Below are positions 36,394 through 44,592 of a stretch of DNA of 64,000 bases, in pieces. Within the stretch, counting starts at the first letter, position 1; each line of letters opens with the position of its first letter. The stretch lies in assembly GCF_044923475.1 (NCBI RefSeq), contig NZ_CP137338.1:620001-684000 (forward strand). Direction: 5' to 3'. Under the pieces are notes generated by a model. The model searched no databases and had not been told where the DNA came from. It saw nothing but the letters and a program-made list of their open reading frames with translations. The position numbers were made by a program, and so were the translations under genes. Source of the stretch: JAAURS01 sp044923475. Its GTDB lineage: Bacteria > Cyanobacteriota > Cyanobacteriia > Thermosynechococcales > Thermosynechococcaceae.

Positions 36394-36696
36394 ATGTCCG
36401 TTTACGTTGGCAATCTATCCTACGATGCCACGCAGGATGATCTGACCCAAGCCTTTGCAGAGTACGGAACGGTCAAAAGCGTTCAGCTTCCCAAGGATCG
36501 GGAGACAGGGCGATTTAGAGGTTTTGCCTTTGTGGAGATGGGGACAGATGCAGAAGAGTCCGCTGCGATTGAAGCGCTAGATGGCGCTGAGTGGATGGGC
36601 AGAAATTTAAAGGTTAACAAAGCGAAGCCTCGCGAAGAGAAGCGATCCTTTGGCGGCAGTTGGGACAACAATAGTCGCTCGGATCGGCGCTACTAA
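36394..36696 (+). CDS. rbp: RRM-type RNA-binding protein
   Basis: A 100-residue single RRM protein of the cyanobacterial Rbp type. RNP2 is VYVGNL and RNP1 is RGFAFVEM; a short Gly/Ser/Arg tail follows. These proteins bind RNA, and some are cold-induced with long 5' leaders. Here the leader space is 193 bases (36201-36393). A hairpin and rpsU follow, the usual neighbourhood for cold-regulated rbp genes. Confidence 0.95.
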   Translation: MSVYVGNLSYDATQDDLTQAFAEYGTVKSVQLPKDRETGRFRGFAFVEMGTDAEESAAIEALDGAEWMGRNLKVNKAKPREEKRSFGGSWDNNSRSDRRY

Positions 36697-36728
36697 ATGT
36701 TGAGCTTCAGTCTCAAAGATTAAGGTCT

Positions 36729-36754
36729 AGGGGCAGACTTTTGTCTGCCCTTTC
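36729..36754 (+). terminator. hairpin terminator or attenuator between rbp and rpsU
   Basis: Stem GGGCAGAC (36731-36738) with GTCTGCCC (36743-36750), tetraloop TTTT, then TTTCTC. It is 32 bases after the rbp stop and 57 before rpsU, so it may set the ratio of the two. Confidence 0.75.
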
Positions 36755-36810
36755 TCGTTGATGCCTTGCTATAGTCTGTTTATGAATCGTTTACCGAAAG
36801 AGGAGAAGGA

Positions 36811-36993
36811 ATGACGCAGGTAATTCCAGGTGAGAGCGAAGGGATTGAGTCGACACTGCGACGCTTCAAGCGAGAAGTGTCCAAGGCAGGCATTTTCCCT
36901 GACATGAAAAAACATCGCCATTTTGAAACGCCCATTGAAAAACGCAAGCGCAAGGCTATCGCAAAGCGCAAACAACGTCGCAGACGCAGCTAG
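36811..36993 (+). CDS. rpsU: 30S ribosomal protein bS21
   Basis: A 60-residue bS21. Basic and helical: IESTLRRFKREVSKAGIFPDMKK, then a run of Lys/Arg (KRKRKAIAKRKQRRRR). AAGGAG just upstream of ATG 36811 is a good ribosome binding site. In cyanobacteria rpsU commonly follows an rbp gene. Confidence 0.95.
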   Translation: MTQVIPGESEGIESTLRRFKREVSKAGIFPDMKKHRHFETPIEKRKRKAIAKRKQRRRRS

Positions 36994-37213
36994 AAATAGC
37001 TCGATCTCAGTAGGGTTTAGGGCCTTCCCTACCATAGGCAAAACAATAGGCAAATTCGTTTGACAGCGCCTGTCGTCCGAGAGAGGTCAATTGTCGGTCA
37101 TAACTCCTGAAGGTGTGTGGGTGGTAAGGTGATTGCCGCTCGCGCACCTTGATGTGATTTTTCAGGGGTTTAGCGCTACGATCGTCTGTCTTTTTGCAAG
37201 AGGTTTAGCAGCG

Positions 37214-37708
37214 ATGACGCCGGAGGCAATACGCGTTATTTCTCAGTTGAGGGGCGAATTTTATACGCTGTTCTCCGGGGAAATGGAAGCGCCAGTCAAG
37301 ATTACCAACGAGCATTCCTACGTGGGGAAGCTCTCTATGGCCTCTTGGGTGGACGCGCGCAAACAACTCAATTACATTTGCGTGTACGCCCATTCGGCTC
37401 CGGATGCACTGTTTCCAGATCGGCCTTTTATCCTTCGCGTGTCGGTGAATAAGGGGGCTGGTCTTTTGGCTGCTGCTCAGCGCGGCAAAGATTTTCAAGG
37501 GCTGAATCAGCGCTGGCATTTTGAATTGACGCTGATGCCAGAAGAAATTTTAGATTTTCTGCCTTGGGTTGTGAGTTTGGTCAAGTCGCGAGACCGCAAT
37601 GCGGAGACCGCTCTGCTAGAACCGCCTCACCCTTTAGACGGCAATGGCCTAGAACCGCCTTCGCTTAAAGATATCTGGACGCGTAAGGCTTGGCAGGTTG
37701 CCTGTTGA
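37214..37708 (+). CDS. conserved hypothetical protein
   Basis: A 164-residue soluble protein of unknown function. ATG 37214 (MTPEAIRVISQLRGEF) is preferred; an upstream in-frame start at 37133 adds 27 odd residues. Features are SYVGKLSMASWVDARKQLNYI, FILRVSVNKGAG, WHFELTLMPEEILDFLPWVVSLV. The mix of strands and helices suggests a compact domain. It is followed after 28 bases by rsmE. Likely cyanobacteria-specific. Confidence 0.7.
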   Translation: MTPEAIRVISQLRGEFYTLFSGEMEAPVKITNEHSYVGKLSMASWVDARKQLNYICVYAHSAPDALFPDRPFILRVSVNKGAGLLAAAQRGKDFQGLNQRWHFELTLMPEEILDFLPWVVSLVKSRDRNAETALLEPPHPLDGNGLEPPSLKDIWTRKAWQVAC

Positions 37709-37736
37709 GCGCTTTACTGCGATGGAGGGCTAGACG

Positions 37737-38492
37737 ATGGCTCAATTTCAGCGGTTGGCGATCGCCCCGACCCAATTAAATGACCGCACGATCGCCTTAA
37801 CCGCACAACAGCAACACTACCTCACGCGGGTGCTGCGGCTGAAGGGGGGCGATCGCTTTATTGCAATCTGCCATCAAACTTGGTGGCTGGCCCAACTCGA
37901 TCTCTGCCAGCCCGAAGCGCAGTTATTAGAGTCGGTATCGGTCCAAACGGAATTGGATCGGCCGATCGCGCTGTTGGCAGCGCTGACAAAAGGACAGGGG
38001 TTTGACGAGGTCGTGCGGGCCGCGACGGAGATGGGCGTTGCCGTCTTGATCCCCCTCCTCACGGCTCGCACGATCGCGAACCCCGGCGAGGGAAAACTAG
38101 AACGATGGCGGCGGATTGCTGCCGAAGCCGCCGAGCAATCCTGTCGGCAGATCGTGCCAGAGGTGCTCGCGCCCGTGACCTTTGAAAACGCGCTGGCCCT
38201 GGCCAAAAGCGATCGCTTTGCAGGTTGGCAGCGCTCGATCTGCGTTACAGACCGAGATGGAAAAAATTTGTGGCAGGCTTTAGTTCGCTTGCCGCAGTTG
38301 GGCATCTTAATAATGGTCGGCCCGGAAGGCGGATGGACCGCCGAGGAACGGGCGGCGGCGATCGCCCAAGGGTTTGCGCCAGTTTCTTTAGGACGTCGCG
38401 TCCTGCGCGCGGTCACGGCCTCTCTAGCGGCAGTTGCCCTGCTCTCCACTCGCATAGATGCGGAGGAGTGCGGAAAAAATATCGATATCTAG
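37737..38492 (+). CDS. rsmE: 16S rRNA (uracil(1498)-N(3))-methyltransferase
   Basis: SPOUT-class methyltransferase for m3U1498 of 16S rRNA. The 251 residues carry HYLTRVLRLKGGD in the N-terminal PUA-like part, ALTKGQGFDEVVRAATEMGV, AAEQSCRQIVPEV, and the knot IMVGPEGGWTAEE with VSLGRRVLRAVTASLAAVALL. RVLRAVTA replaces the more common RILRxETA, a mild deviation. Confidence 0.95.
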   Translation: MAQFQRLAIAPTQLNDRTIALTAQQQHYLTRVLRLKGGDRFIAICHQTWWLAQLDLCQPEAQLLESVSVQTELDRPIALLAALTKGQGFDEVVRAATEMGVAVLIPLLTARTIANPGEGKLERWRRIAAEAAEQSCRQIVPEVLAPVTFENALALAKSDRFAGWQRSICVTDRDGKNLWQALVRLPQLGILIMVGPEGGWTAEERAAAIAQGFAPVSLGRRVLRAVTASLAAVALLSTRIDAEECGKNIDI

Positions 38493-38504
38493 GAGACCTC
38501 CTGC

Positions 38505-39617
38505 GTGATAGACAGCATCGAAGCGGCCCTACAGGGCGGCAATTATCCCGAAGTCACTCGACTGCTCGGCACCCTAAACGAGCAAGATCCTTGGACTCAG
38601 TTCTATTGGGCGAGACTTTGGGAAACCACGCAGGAATCAGATCGGGCTGAGGCGGCCTATCGCAATCTTTTGCGTCAGGCCGACAGTCCGAAACTGACCC
38701 TTGCCGCCCGCCAAGGTCTGGAGCGCTTGCAAACCCAACGCACCCAAGCTCGCAAACAGGCCATTGCCGAGGCGATCGCCGAACCCCACAATACCGAACC
38801 AGGCGTTTTGGTTCTCGCCGCCATCGACCCGGCCCAAAAAACCGAAGCGGCTCAGGCAATGGCAAAAATCATGAATATCGAACCTTACTCCGCTCGAATG
38901 CTGCTGCCGAGCCGAGGCATTCGTCTCTACCGCACGGGCGCGGTGGGAGAGCTGGAGTTTTACGGTCGGCAACTGAACGATTGCGGGATTCCAGCCTTTT
39001 GGCTGCCCCTCTCGCTCCTGCAGTCCGTAACCGTTCATTCAATTCAGTACTTTGAGTCGGTCGAAGGCATCGTGCGGGCAATCGTCCAATCCGATGAGGG
39101 GGGACCGCGTACGCTGGGTGCGGAGCGAGCGCTTCAATTTGCGTGGACAGACATTGCAGCACGGGTGGAAGGCCAACTGCCGATCTTTGAAGAAGTAGTA
39201 GACCGAGACGCGCGCGGCAAACTGCTGCGCAAAGAAAAAACCCAAGATCGTGCCAACTTCTGCGATCTGCACCTTCCCGCCCAAAACTGCATCCTGCGGA
39301 TTTCCGATGCTGCCTATCAATTTAACCGAGGCGAGCGCTTCGAATCCGAAGCCACCGCTGACTTCCCCCTCAATCGCAGTACCGCTTGGGCCAACTGGCG
39401 GCAGCTTTCTCTGGTCCTGAGCCAGAAACTCTCCCAACAACCCGTTTGGGCAACCTTCGAACCCTTTGCCGAAACTGCCTTCGAACATCCCGATTTGCTC
39501 TCGAAACTGCCGTCCCACATCAATTTATTTCGCCGAGAAGACAGCAACTGGGATCCAGCCTTTCAGCTTTATAGCGCGCTTTTATTCCTGAAGTCGCCCG
39601 ATGCATCGTTGGGATAG
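38505..39617 (+). CDS. conserved hypothetical protein with N-terminal TPR-like helices
   Basis: A 370-residue protein. Residues about 1-65 look like TPR helices (YPEVTRLLGTL, WTQFYWARLWETTQESDRAEAAYRNLL). The rest is a cyanobacterial domain with VLVLAAIDPAQKTEAAQAMAKIMNIEPYSARMLLPSRG, in which residues are combined for a putative pairing with partners, then RANFCDLHLPA. Start is GTG 38505 with AGGAG at 38491, 13 bases after rsmE, so they are co-transcribed. No function assigned. Confidence 0.75.
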   Translation: MIDSIEAALQGGNYPEVTRLLGTLNEQDPWTQFYWARLWETTQESDRAEAAYRNLLRQADSPKLTLAARQGLERLQTQRTQARKQAIAEAIAEPHNTEPGVLVLAAIDPAQKTEAAQAMAKIMNIEPYSARMLLPSRGIRLYRTGAVGELEFYGRQLNDCGIPAFWLPLSLLQSVTVHSIQYFESVEGIVRAIVQSDEGGPRTLGAERALQFAWTDIAARVEGQLPIFEEVVDRDARGKLLRKEKTQDRANFCDLHLPAQNCILRISDAAYQFNRGERFESEATADFPLNRSTAWANWRQLSLVLSQKLSQQPVWATFEPFAETAFEHPDLLSKLPSHINLFRREDSNWDPAFQLYSALLFLKSPDASLG

Positions 39618-39740
39618 GCGAGATTCATGGGTCTCTTCTGAGGATTGCTATAGACTAAAGAGAAGCAGCGACCGCCAGTCTAGGTGTCGACCTGGGCTGG
39701 CGCGGTCTACCCATCTCTTCTTCGCCGAACCTTTGAAGCT

Positions 39741-40238
39741 ATGTCTGCGCCCGTTTCCGCTTGTCCTGTCCCAGCCGATCAGCGTCCGATTAACGAGTAC
39801 AAGAGCCTGCAAGAATCTTGGTTCTTTGGGTGGTCTAGCGCAGACTTCAAGACGTTTATCGTTCGCTTGGGCTGTCTGGGAGGTACGAGCGGCTTCATTG
39901 CTGGTCCCATTGCTGCTGCTAGCTTCGACCCGACTGAGGCGTTTGGGCGTTTTTTCCTGGCTGCAAGTGGTGGAATCATTTTGTTGGTGAGCCTCATTTT
40001 GCTGCGCCTTTACCTAGGCTGGGCCTACGTTTATCGAAGGCTCCACTGCGAAACCGTCGATTATGAAGAGACTGGGTGGTACGATGGTCAATCTTGGACG
40101 AAGCCCCACGCGGAGCTCGCCCAAGATCGGTTGATTAGTACCTATCAGGTTCAGCCTATTCTCCAACGGCTCAAATATAGCTTTGGAGTTTTGGGGCTTT
40201 TGTGCATTGTCGGTCGCAGCCTGTGGCAATTCTGCTAA
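39741..40238 (+). CDS. ycf36: Ycf36/CGLD27 (DUF1230) family membrane protein
   Basis: A 165-residue protein found in cyanobacteria and plastids. The signature is CPVPADQRPINEYKSLQESWFFGW near the N-terminus (residues 8-31). Two hydrophobic segments follow (LGGTSGFIAGPIAAASF; GGIILLVSLILLRLYLGW), then YDGQSWTKP. The plant homologue CGLD27 has been linked to iron homeostasis in the chloroplast; the bacterial role is unknown. ATG 39741 is chosen over an upstream in-frame start. Confidence 0.88.
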   Translation: MSAPVSACPVPADQRPINEYKSLQESWFFGWSSADFKTFIVRLGCLGGTSGFIAGPIAAASFDPTEAFGRFFLAASGGIILLVSLILLRLYLGWAYVYRRLHCETVDYEETGWYDGQSWTKPHAELAQDRLISTYQVQPILQRLKYSFGVLGLLCIVGRSLWQFC

Positions 40239-40310
40239 AGTTATCTGTCGGTGCCCTAAACGGACCGCAATCGACGTTTTTTCGCTCAATTAAAGGATAA
40301 GGTCTGACCC

Positions 40311-41264
40311 ATGACAATGGGAAAACGGAATCATGCCACAGCACTTGAAATTCGCCTCCTCCGGGAAGGCATTGTCGAATCCGCCCACGAAACTCAGGCG
40401 GTCGTTTGCGACGAGCGGGGTCGGGTGCTGTCCATTGCGGGGAGTGCGGAGACGACCTGCTTTATTCGATCTTCTCTCAAACCGTTTCAAGCGCTCATCG
40501 TCACGACGAGCGGCGTCATGGAGCGGTACGGATTGAGCGATCGCGACCTAGCCATCATGTGCAGCTCTCACAAGGGCACCATGGAGCAGGTCCGCCAAGT
40601 GTTTAATATTTTGTGGCACTGCGATATCGACCTGACCATGCTCCAATGCCCCATTCCCGAGGGCGGCAATAGCCCGCTCCAGTACAATTGCTCCGGGAAA
40701 CACGCAGGGATGTTAGCAGTCTGTCAGCTCAACCATTGGCCCTTGCAAACTTACATGCAGCCGCAGCACCCGCTTCAGCAAACGATTTTGGGTAAAGTCG
40801 CCGATATGCTGAAAATGCCAGCAGCGGAATTTATCGGCGCTCACGATGACTGCGGGGTGCCGACCTACTTGATGGAACTCGGGCAAATGGCCACTTTATT
40901 TGCCCAGCTCGCTTCTGGGGATAACCTATCGATGGAGCGCGTAGTGCGCGCCATGATTCACCATCCGAATTTGGTGGCAGGTCCAGGGGAGTTCGACACG
41001 GATCTCATGGAAATGACCGCAGGGGAATTGGTGAGTAAGACTGGGGGAGAGGGCGTCCAGTGTATTGGCCGCGTTGGAGAAGGCATGGGACTAGCCATTA
41101 AGGTGATGGATGGTGCGAAGCGCGCGAAGCATGCTGCTGCCATCCAGCTTCTGAAGCAGCTCGGCTGGATCACGCCAACCATTGCAGAAGCACTTTCGGA
41201 ACGATATTTGACCCTAAGCCCCTTTAAGCGATTAGAGGTCTTGGGCGAACTTTCGATGGCTTAG
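40311..41264 (+). CDS. asparaginase (Asparaginase_II family, PF06089)
   Basis: A 317-residue enzyme predicted to hydrolyse L-asparagine to aspartate and ammonia. It belongs to the R. etli-type family, distinct from classical AnsA/AnsB. Visible blocks are IRSSLKPFQAL, CSSHKGT, PIPEGGNSPLQYNCSGKHAGML and GAHDDCGVPTYLM, and a late GPGEFDTDLM. It is cytosolic. Confidence 0.9.
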   Translation: MTMGKRNHATALEIRLLREGIVESAHETQAVVCDERGRVLSIAGSAETTCFIRSSLKPFQALIVTTSGVMERYGLSDRDLAIMCSSHKGTMEQVRQVFNILWHCDIDLTMLQCPIPEGGNSPLQYNCSGKHAGMLAVCQLNHWPLQTYMQPQHPLQQTILGKVADMLKMPAAEFIGAHDDCGVPTYLMELGQMATLFAQLASGDNLSMERVVRAMIHHPNLVAGPGEFDTDLMEMTAGELVSKTGGEGVQCIGRVGEGMGLAIKVMDGAKRAKHAAAIQLLKQLGWITPTIAEALSERYLTLSPFKRLEVLGELSMA

Positions 41265-41294
41265 ATTCAAAATTCTCTTTTTGCGGAGCGGCCT

Positions 41295-41876
41295 ATGCCA
41301 GTCTCGAAACGATTTAAGGTTTCCCTAGGGAACGGACGGAGAGAGGCGAAGGGCGCAATGGGTTCAGTCTGGCGGGCGATCGGACTTTGGGCGGCGACGT
41401 TTTGCGCGGTGACGTGGAGTTGGATGCTGCCCTGTTTTGCAGGCGAATCTACCCTAGAGCTGATTAAGCCGATGTCCTATAGCAATGCAGAACTGCGCGG
41501 CAAGGATTTTTCGCATCAAGATTTACGCGCTTCGGATTTTGCCAACGCCAATATGGAAGGGGCAAATTTCAGTCAGGCCGACCTGAGGGGCGCAATTTTT
41601 AGCGCATCGGTGATGCAGAATGCCGACCTCAGGAGTACAAATCTTCAGTACGCCATGATGGATCAGGTGGACTTTACCGAGGCTAACTTAGAAAACGCAA
41701 TTTTGACAGAAGCGCTGCTGTTTCGCTCCACCTTCAGCGCAGCAAACATTACGGGAGCGGATTTCTCGGATGCTCTGCTAGATGGCGAGCAGCGCGCTAT
41801 CCTCTGCGAGTCTGCCTCTGGCACTAACATGCAAACGGGTGTCAGTACCCGCGCGTCTTTAGATTGCAAGTCTTAA
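41295..41876 (+). CDS. exported pentapeptide repeat protein
   Basis: A 193-residue protein with a hydrophobic signal (IGLWAATFCAVTWSWMLPCFA, about residues 28-48) followed by A(D/N)LxN/F pentapeptide repeats (residues about 62-160) forming a right-handed quadrilateral beta-helix. The tail has two Cys that may form a disulfide. The signal peptide suggests the thylakoid lumen or periplasm, where several pentapeptide proteins are known. Start may be Met1 or Met22. No enzymatic role is implied. Confidence 0.88.
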   Translation: MPVSKRFKVSLGNGRREAKGAMGSVWRAIGLWAATFCAVTWSWMLPCFAGESTLELIKPMSYSNAELRGKDFSHQDLRASDFANANMEGANFSQADLRGAIFSASVMQNADLRSTNLQYAMMDQVDFTEANLENAILTEALLFRSTFSAANITGADFSDALLDGEQRAILCESASGTNMQTGVSTRASLDCKS

Positions 41877-41926
41877 GTCTCAAACAAAAATTTAAAGATA
41901 CTTGGAGCGGCCAACGGTGCGATGGA

Positions 41927-42424
41927 TTAGGCTTTGGCGGTCGCAAATAGGCGTCCGTCGTATTCTTCAACCGCGTCTGCTGGAGACTGCAGGTTAAACT
42001 GCTTTTGCCATGCCATCGCGATGGTTCCGGGCAGGACGCCTACCACCTTTGCCAGGACATCGTTGGGAATGGAGCGGATCTCGTCAATGCCAAAGCGATC
42101 GCAGAGCATATCCAAAAGGTCGATCGCGCGGCGGAGGGGGACCTCTTCTTGGCACAATGTTTGCATCGTTTCAATCTGATCGATGCGGCGACGGAATGCT
42201 TCCTGGCGTTCTTCTAAGGTTGCCGGAGCTGTAAATTCTGCTTGCCCTAGGGCGTAGATCGTGACGCACTTCAGGTCAAATAACCCGCCGATGGCCGCAC
42301 CCGGACCGATATATTCCGCGAAGAAGGGCTTCTGCAAAATGATGCCGGAGGTAGCGCCGTCCGTAACGGCCAGCAACTGACCGCTTTTGAGTAATTCGAT
42401 AGGTTGGTTATTCTTAGAACTCAT
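41927..42424 (-). CDS. hypothetical protein, possibly Crp-like with degenerate effector domain
   Basis: A 165-residue cyanobacterial protein. The first half has barrel-like strands (SGIILQKPFFAEYIGPGAAIGGLFDLKCVTIYALGQAEF) that recall the cNMP-binding fold of Crp/Fnr proteins. The second half looks like a helix-turn-helix (LRRAIDLLDMLCDRFGI; IPNDVLAKVVGVLPGTIAMAWQKQF). No phosphate-binding cassette is visible. I list Crp-like only as a suggestion. An inverted repeat lies 81 bases upstream of its start. Confidence 0.55.
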   Translation of the reverse strand: MSSKNNQPIELLKSGQLLAVTDGATSGIILQKPFFAEYIGPGAAIGGLFDLKCVTIYALGQAEFTAPATLEERQEAFRRRIDQIETMQTLCQEEVPLRRAIDLLDMLCDRFGIDEIRSIPNDVLAKVVGVLPGTIAMAWQKQFNLQSPADAVEEYDGRLFATAKA

Positions 42425-43175
42425 AGAACATTTTTATCCCGAGCAGAAAGACATTTGAAGCGCTGGCGTATCGAGTAGATATTTAGAGCTTTGAACCTTT
42501 GACGAAGTTTATTAGGGGTTAGTTGCCCATAATAAACTTCAATCGGGCTTTTTTGCAAAAAGGCAGCTCATGGAGTAAGGACTGTACTCTAGTGTGCCCA
42601 GATTTCTGAGAACAGTCTCAGGATGCGGTTGAATTGGTTTTGTCGAATTGGTTTTATTGTGCAAAATACGGGAGCCTCAGCGCTACCGTAGGATTACGGG
42701 AAACGCTTTTGCGTACTTTTACGGAGATCGAAGGTTGAGGATATTTTTGTTATCTCGCCGTGACATTATGGGTCGCAATTTCAAGACGAAGGCCAGTCCG
42801 GCTCCTATCTGCGATCGCCTCGCTCTCGACCGCTCAAACCCTCTCTCGTTCGATTTTTCAAGCTTCCTTCAAGGAAATTGCTTGGGGTCCGAAGGGCGAT
42901 CGCAGACTGTTGCACCCCATTGGATCGAGCCGTTCGCCGCACATTGGGGGTGGTAGGGCTCGACAGCCAGACCGTCCGTCGCGGACCCGGAGCCGCATCT
43001 TCGATCCGCAAAAATACGCACCCGCCCCTGACTCGACGCAAATCGTTACATCGTAGCAAGCTCGATTCGTCCCTTCGGCCTATCGCAATCTTGCCGCATC
43101 AACCCACTCATCGACCGCTATCCTTGATAAGATCTCCGGTATTTATTGCTACGACTTAGAGAAGCCCCTAGCGCC
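42425..43175. other. 750-base intergenic region between divergent genes
   Basis: No credible gene: short overlapping frames on both strands have no recognisable features. It contains a 10-bp inverted repeat (42505-42539) and several HIP1 sites (near 42810 and 42898). It must carry promoters for the two flanking divergent genes. An unrecognised non-coding RNA is possible but unsupported. Confidence 0.5.
42505..42539. promoter_or_regulatory. 10-bp inverted repeat, possible operator or hairpin
   Basis: AAGTTTATTA (42505-42514) is the exact complement of TAATAAACTT (42530-42539), and GGG...CCC inside extends the pairing with a one-base bulge. It precedes the possible Crp-like gene. A run of T follows on the plus strand at about 42549, so a terminator is an alternative. 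Confidence 0.45.
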
Positions 43176-43706
43176 ATGAACCAAACCGATCCCGATTCTT
43201 CCCAAGAATACGATCCCTACGAGCTGTTCTCAGAAGAACTCGATCTGGACTCTTTAGGCATGGAGTCGCCTGCTCCAGAACAGCCTGAAGAAGCCCCTTT
43301 TCTGTCTCGAGATGAGGATCGTCTCTATACGGATGAAGTCATTCATCAGAACGAAACCGCCTCGCGATTTTTGTTCTTAAGTGTCATTGCAGCGGGCGCG
43401 ATTAGCTTGGGTATCGGGTTGTGGTACCTGTTGGCGCAAAAGCCAACCCCCCCCTCACCCACAGCGCCGCTTCCAGTCCCCGAACAGCCCTTCCAGCCCC
43501 CGCAGCCTAGTTTTAGTCTGCCGGCTACGCCCCCTAACGCGACAGTACCGCCCGGTCAAACCCTGCCGCCCTCTAATTCTGGTGCGATTCCAGGGGCACA
43601 ACCCCCTGCCGACCCGACCCTTCCCGCTCAGCCTAACGCCGTCAACGGCGGCGCGACGGTGCCGCCACCGCCACCGCCCTTACCACCCAAAACGTCCGGT
43701 CAATAG
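43176..43706 (+). CDS. single-pass membrane protein with proline-rich C-terminal tail
   Basis: A 176-residue hypothetical protein. An acidic cytosolic N-terminus (about 1-70) is followed by one membrane segment (FLFLSVIAAGAISLGIGLWYLL, about 75-96). After it come about 80 residues very rich in Pro, Ala and Gln, ending PPPPPPLPPK. The long Pro-rich tail may span the periplasm. No function assigned. ATG 43176 is chosen over a start ten codons upstream. It precedes an SDR gene by 19 bases. Confidence 0.7.
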   Translation: MNQTDPDSSQEYDPYELFSEELDLDSLGMESPAPEQPEEAPFLSRDEDRLYTDEVIHQNETASRFLFLSVIAAGAISLGIGLWYLLAQKPTPPSPTAPLPVPEQPFQPPQPSFSLPATPPNATVPPGQTLPPSNSGAIPGAQPPADPTLPAQPNAVNGGATVPPPPPPLPPKTSGQ

Positions 43707-43725
43707 CCCATTCGCCCTAGATTCT

Positions 43726-44592
43726 ATGAAGGTTTTGATTCTCGGATGCGGCTATACAGGACAGCGACTGGCGCGCTGGCTCGTGCGACAAAAGATTGAC
43801 GTTTGCGCGACTAATCGCTCCGGTACGCCCCTCGAAGGCTTAAATATTCCCGTTTTTCCGTTTTTCTATGCCAGCCAAGCTGCAGCTGTTCCGCTCCCCC
43901 ATGCGGCTCTAGAGGGCGTCACTCACGTCTTGAGTACCATCGCCCCCGATCCGCAAGGCATCGATCCGGTGGCTGCCAGCCTCATGCCCACCCTCCAGCG
44001 ATCGCCCCTCACTTGGTTTGGCTATCTCTCCACCACAGGCGTCTATGGCGACACCCAGGGAGAATGGGTGGATGAAGAAAGTCCGCTGCAACCCCAGAAC
44101 GCGCGATCGCAGTATCGCGCCGCCATCGAAGCCACCTTCCTCCACTCCGGTTTGCCCGCCCATATTTTTCGGCTGCCCGGTATCTACGGTCCGGGCCGCA
44201 GTATTTTGGACAAACTCCGCGCGGGCGCGGCCCAACACATCCGCAAACCCGGCCACGTGTTTAGCCGGATCCACGTGGACGATATCGTGCAGACGCTCTG
44301 GCAATCGATGCGATCGCCCAGTCCTGGGTCGATCTACAACGTTTCCGATGACGAACCCTCAGAACCGAGCACCCTTATCGTAGAAGGAGCAAAACTCCTC
44401 AACCTTTCCCCCCCCGTCGCCCAGCCCTACGAACAAATTCAACTCAATCCGATGGCGGCATCGTTCTGGAGCGAATGCCGCCGGATTCGCAATCGCAAAA
44501 TCAAGCAGGTGTTGGGCGTGCGGTTGGCGTACCCGACCTATCGAGAAGGATTGCGGGCGATCTTGACCGCCGAGACCGCTAAACAACCGTAG
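43726..44592 (+). CDS. NAD(P)-dependent epimerase/dehydratase-like (extended SDR) protein
   Basis: A 288-residue extended SDR protein. N-terminal dinucleotide site GCGYTGQRLA is at residues 7-16. GYLSTTGVYGD and SQYRAAIEA stand in for the S/T...Y...K catalytic line, but the Lys of YxxxK is not present (YRAAIE). The central RLPGIYGPGRS and FSRIHVDDI are also typical. It resembles the YeeZ-like group. The substrate is unknown, and the missing Lys argues against classic redox chemistry. It overlaps the next gene tail to tail by 14 bases. Confidence 0.85.
   Translation: MKVLILGCGYTGQRLARWLVRQKIDVCATNRSGTPLEGLNIPVFPFFYASQAAAVPLPHAALEGVTHVLSTIAPDPQGIDPVAASLMPTLQRSPLTWFGYLSTTGVYGDTQGEWVDEESPLQPQNARSQYRAAIEATFLHSGLPAHIFRLPGIYGPGRSILDKLRAGAAQHIRKPGHVFSRIHVDDIVQTLWQSMRSPSPGSIYNVSDDEPSEPSTLIVEGAKLLNLSPPVAQPYEQIQLNPMAASFWSECRRIRNRKIKQVLGVRLAYPTYREGLRAILTAETAKQP

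Noticed and set aside
42505..42560. Terminator of a plus-strand transcript
   Set aside because: No plus-strand gene ends just upstream, so I list the repeat only as a possible operator or hairpin.
42648..43159. Several short plus- and minus-strand frames in the gap before 43176
   Set aside because: They overlap one another in three frames, show Arg/Ser-rich composition typical of non-coding GC-rich DNA, and have no motif.
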